Below, in pieces: positions 62,175-64,000 of a stretch of DNA of 64,000 bases. The notes under the pieces are model-generated. The model was given only the letters and a program-made list of their open reading frames with translations, did no database searches and was not told where the DNA came from. The stretch comes from Clostridium sp. BSD9I1 (GTDB taxonomy: Bacteria > Bacillota > Clostridia > Clostridiales > Clostridiaceae), in contig NZ_FYAM01000023.1 in NCBI RefSeq assembly GCF_900185645.1, positions 310,001 to 374,000 on the forward strand, given 5' to 3'. The position numbers and the translations under genes are program-made. Position 1 is the stretch's first letter; every line of letters starts with the position of its first letter.

Positions 62175-62852
62175 TTAACTGTTTCTTATTAATTCAATAT
62201 TTTTTATGGTTATAGAATGTGCATCGTATTCTATTAATCCATCACGTCTCATTTTATTTAGTTCTCTTAAAAGTGAAGGACGTTGTACGCCAATTCGTTC
62301 AGATAGTTCTTTCTTTGATATTGGTAAAATGATTTTTGACGTCTTTTGAATATAATATTCATAGGTTAAAAAGTCTAATATACTCTGTCTTATAGTCTTC
62401 ATACTTATAGACTTAATTTTGTTTGTTAATATTATAGTTTTATCAGAAATGGATTTAATAAATTCAATTAGAAAATTCTTATTTTGTTGGCAAAGTTCAA
62501 GTATCAAGTCTTTATTAATATGAAGAATTATACAAGAAGATCTTGATGCTACTGTCATAGGATAAATATCAGCATTTGCAAAGAGTAAGTTTCCTCCTAT
62601 TATATCTCCAGTTGTGAATGTAGATATAGTAAGCACATTCCCGTTATTATCAATTTTTTGAACAATAATACTTCCTTTTAAAATAATATCTAAAGTAGTG
62701 CACTTTTCATTTTGCAAGTAAATAACTTTGTTTTTGTTATATTCTTTAATTTCATAATTTTGGCTATTGAATAATTGAACTAATTCTTCAGAAGAGATGG
62801 TATTAAATAAACCTATATGCTTAATTATATGAATAAAGTCTTTGATATTCAT
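62175..62852 (-). CDS. Crp/Fnr-family transcriptional regulator
   Basis: 225 residues from the ATG at 62852, with AGGGGAA 6 bases upstream. Residues 10-125 are a cyclic-nucleotide-binding-like beta roll (IIVQKIDNNGNVLTISTFTT and GDIIGGNLLFANAD). Residues 140-225 have the dimer helix and a winged helix-turn-helix (SKKELSERIGVQRPSLLREL and MRRDGLIEYD). Cys residues do not form an Fnr cluster, so it is not a classical oxygen sensor. A perfect 16-bp palindrome lies between it and the divergent cupin gene and is probably its operator. Confidence 0.88.
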   Translation of the reverse strand: MNIKDFIHIIKHIGLFNTISSEELVQLFNSQNYEIKEYNKNKVIYLQNEKCTTLDIILKGSIIVQKIDNNGNVLTISTFTTGDIIGGNLLFANADIYPMTVASRSSCIILHINKDLILELCQQNKNFLIEFIKSISDKTIILTNKIKSISMKTIRQSILDFLTYEYYIQKTSKIILPISKKELSERIGVQRPSLLRELNKMRRDGLIEYDAHSITIKNIELIRNS

Positions 62853-62870
62853 GAATATTCCCCTGTAATT

Positions 62871-62886
62871 AGTAACCATGGTTACT
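62871..62886. promoter_or_regulatory. Palindromic operator between Crp/Fnr and cupin genes
   Basis: AGTAACCATGGTTACT is a perfect 16-bp palindrome, 19 bp before the regulator start and about 60 bp before the cupin start. A dimeric Crp/Fnr protein is the natural ligand. Confidence 0.65.
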
Positions 62887-62944
62887 TTTTTTATATTTAT
62901 AAAAATTATAATATAAACACATGAACTATGAAAGGGGAATTTTT

Positions 62945-63271
62945 ATGTTAGAAAAGATTTATGAATTTAAAAGATTAAATGAAAAGGTAGTTGAAAAACT
63001 TATTGATGATGAAAATTTAGCACTAAACCATATGGTTTTTACTAAAGGAACAGGTCTACCAGAACATTACTCAAACTCTAATGTGTATATGGTAGTAATA
63101 AGAGGTAATTTAACATTAAAGCTTGGTGAACAGGAACCTCACAAATACAGTGAAGGACAAATTGTAAATATACCTTATAATGTAAAGATGAATGTAAATA
63201 ATTTTGATGATGACATTCTTGAGATATTTGTAATTAAATCTCCTAATCCAAGATATTATGAAGAAAAATAA
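62945..63271 (+). CDS. Cupin-domain protein
   Basis: 108 residues from the ATG at 62945, behind AAAGGGGA; the longer frame to 62921 contains that ribosome site. A single cupin barrel is visible: TKGTGLPEHYSNSNVYMVVI with motif 1 His residues, GNLTLKLGEQEPHKYSEGQI, and VNIPYNVKMNV with a weakened motif 2. Small cupins beside Crp/Fnr regulators often bind a metal and act in stress or detoxification. It is divergent from the regulator and shares the palindrome. Confidence 0.85.
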   Translation: MLEKIYEFKRLNEKVVEKLIDDENLALNHMVFTKGTGLPEHYSNSNVYMVVIRGNLTLKLGEQEPHKYSEGQIVNIPYNVKMNVNNFDDDILEIFVIKSPNPRYYEEK

Positions 63272-63392
63272 AAGAGGAAATTTTAAAATATATATCAATA
63301 TGTTGGAAATAATACAGCTTAATGTTATAATATACATATAAATATATACTGAAGATAAATATTGAAATTATTTGCGATAGGTGGTTATTTGT

Positions 63393-63704
63393 ATGGATTG
63401 GCGATTTATTTTATCCCTTATATTTGCGCTTATAGTGGCAATTTTTGCTTTGCAAAATGCAGAAACTGTAAACATAAACTTTTTATTGATGGACTTATCT
63501 ATGTCACAGGCACTTGTTATATTTATATCAGCAATTTTTGGTGCAGCTACTGTAATGATGCTTAGTATTGTTAGGTGGATTAAACTTAAATCTAAAATCA
63601 AAAGTTCATTAAAAACAATAACATTGCTGGAAGAGGAAAATAATCAGTTAAAGCTAAAACTTGAAGAAACAACGACTGAAGAACTTGAAAATAACAATAA
63701 ATAA
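63393..63704 (+). CDS. LapA-domain membrane protein
   Basis: 103 residues from the ATG at 63393 (MDWRFILSLIFALIVAIFAL), with AGGTGG upstream. Two membrane helices, the conserved QNAETVNINFLLMDLSMSQA segment between them and a C-terminal coiled coil (LLEEENNQLKLKLEETTTEE) match the LapA/DUF1049 family, thought to organise membrane or envelope complexes. It stands alone before a terminator. Confidence 0.85.
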   Translation: MDWRFILSLIFALIVAIFALQNAETVNINFLLMDLSMSQALVIFISAIFGAATVMMLSIVRWIKLKSKIKSSLKTITLLEEENNQLKLKLEETTTEELENNNK

Positions 63705-63743
63705 GATTTATGATAAGCAAACTTATCATATGAAATGCTTACA

Positions 63744-63790
63744 AAGTGACTATCTCAAAATTTATTTTGAGATAGTCACTTTTTTATATA
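63744..63790 (+). terminator. Terminator of the LapA-like gene
   Basis: AAAGTGACTATCTCAAAA pairs with TTTTGAGATAGTCACTTT, then TTTT. Confidence 0.9.
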
Positions 63791-63835
63791 TTATTTATAA
63801 AATTTGAAAATTCACTATTAATTTTACTAAATATA

Positions 63836-63864
63836 TTGACAGAAACTTTAAGGGATGTTATTAT
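63836..63864 (+). promoter_or_regulatory. Promoter of hisZ
   Basis: TTGACA (63836-63841), a 17-base spacer and TATTAT (63859-63864), 64 bp before the start codon. The leader is too short for a T-box. Confidence 0.7.
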
Positions 63865-63927
63865 CTTAATAATTTAATCAGATAAAGCGGTGAAGTGGTA
63901 AATTGATAAAGTAAAGAAGGTGTAAAT

Positions 63928-64000
63928 TTGACTAATTGGAAAAGATATATACCAGAAGGCACAAAGGATTTGTTGTTTGAGGAATGTAGTAAAAAAATTA
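63928..64000 (+). CDS. hisZ: HisZ, ATP phosphoribosyltransferase regulatory subunit (start only)
   Basis: The frame starts TTG at 63928 behind AGAAGGTG and reads MTNWKRYIPEGTKDLLFEEC before the window ends. The N-terminal pattern (W-K-Y-IPEGTKDLLFEEC) is that of HisZ, the HisRS-like subunit that activates short-form HisG in the first step of histidine synthesis. It would head a histidine operon to the right. Only 24 codons are visible, so the call rests on the N-terminus. Confidence 0.75.
   Translation, partial: MTNWKRYIPEGTKDLLFEECSKKI

Noticed and set aside
63865-63927. T-box leader before hisZ
   Set aside because: The leader is only about 60 bases and lacks the T-box sequence and a terminator-antiterminator pair.

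Overview
This is AT-rich DNA whose gene content points to a Clostridium sensu stricto chromosome. The main clues are a clostridial thiolase, a lactate dehydrogenase/Etf operon, SHOCT and DUF421/DUF1657 proteins, short operons with AGGAGG-type ribosome binding sites, and many U-tailed hairpin terminators. The species cannot be resolved from the sequence alone. The window splits into an accessory half (about 1-27,950) and a backbone half (about 27,950-64,000).

Accessory half. A probable two-gene helicase/nuclease module occupies 1-6031: an Upf1-like SF1 helicase that runs off the left edge, and a RecD-like helicase fused to a PD-(D/E)XK nuclease domain. A decayed IS3-type orfA follows. Next is a minus-strand recombination block with two overlapping large serine recombinases, a 57-aa gene, a PD-(D/E)XK protein and an XRE regulator, with a 31-bp inverted repeat and a third copy of its arm at the downstream end. 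Then come a broken Cas12f/TnpB-like gene, an OLD-type ATPase-TOPRIM protein, a tyrosine recombinase interrupted by one stop codon, an SF2 helicase, a tandem pair of ankyrin lipoproteins, a lone DUF262 protein, a small resolvase and a TPR-like membrane-anchored protein. Two separate remnants of the 3' end of yebC lie at 16,308 and 27,035, suggesting that this gene end was used for integration. The accessory half stops against a 5'-truncated GidA-like FAD oxidoreductase.

Backbone half. 29-36 kb holds a cell-wall amidase and a lactate-oxidation cluster: a GntR/FadR-type regulator, EtfB, an EtfA with an iron-sulfur domain, an FAD lactate dehydrogenase, then thiolase. From 36 to 56 kb most genes relate to copper or the cell envelope: two OmpR-type two-component systems, a duplicated-domain lipoprotein, CsoR, an LDCC-motif peptide, CopA, CopZ, an HMA/UreH-like/cupredoxin fusion, a Cys-rich copper-storage-type protein, SHOCT membrane proteins, a FeoB-associated Cys-rich peptide and an NlpC/P60 hydrolase. 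Nine promoters here share one architecture: two TCTTCATA-like boxes 11 bp apart and a -10 hexamer exactly 17 bp after the start of the second box. This looks like a regulon of one or both two-component systems, and it is the most interesting signal in the window.

From 56 to 64 kb there are an EIIC-like permease, a DUF1540 peptide, ResA- and CcdA-like redox proteins downstream of a third two-component system, a secreted DUF2680 protein, an iron-sulfur membrane protein behind a CsoR-type operator, a Crp/Fnr regulator divergent from a cupin, a LapA-like protein, and the start of hisZ at the right edge.
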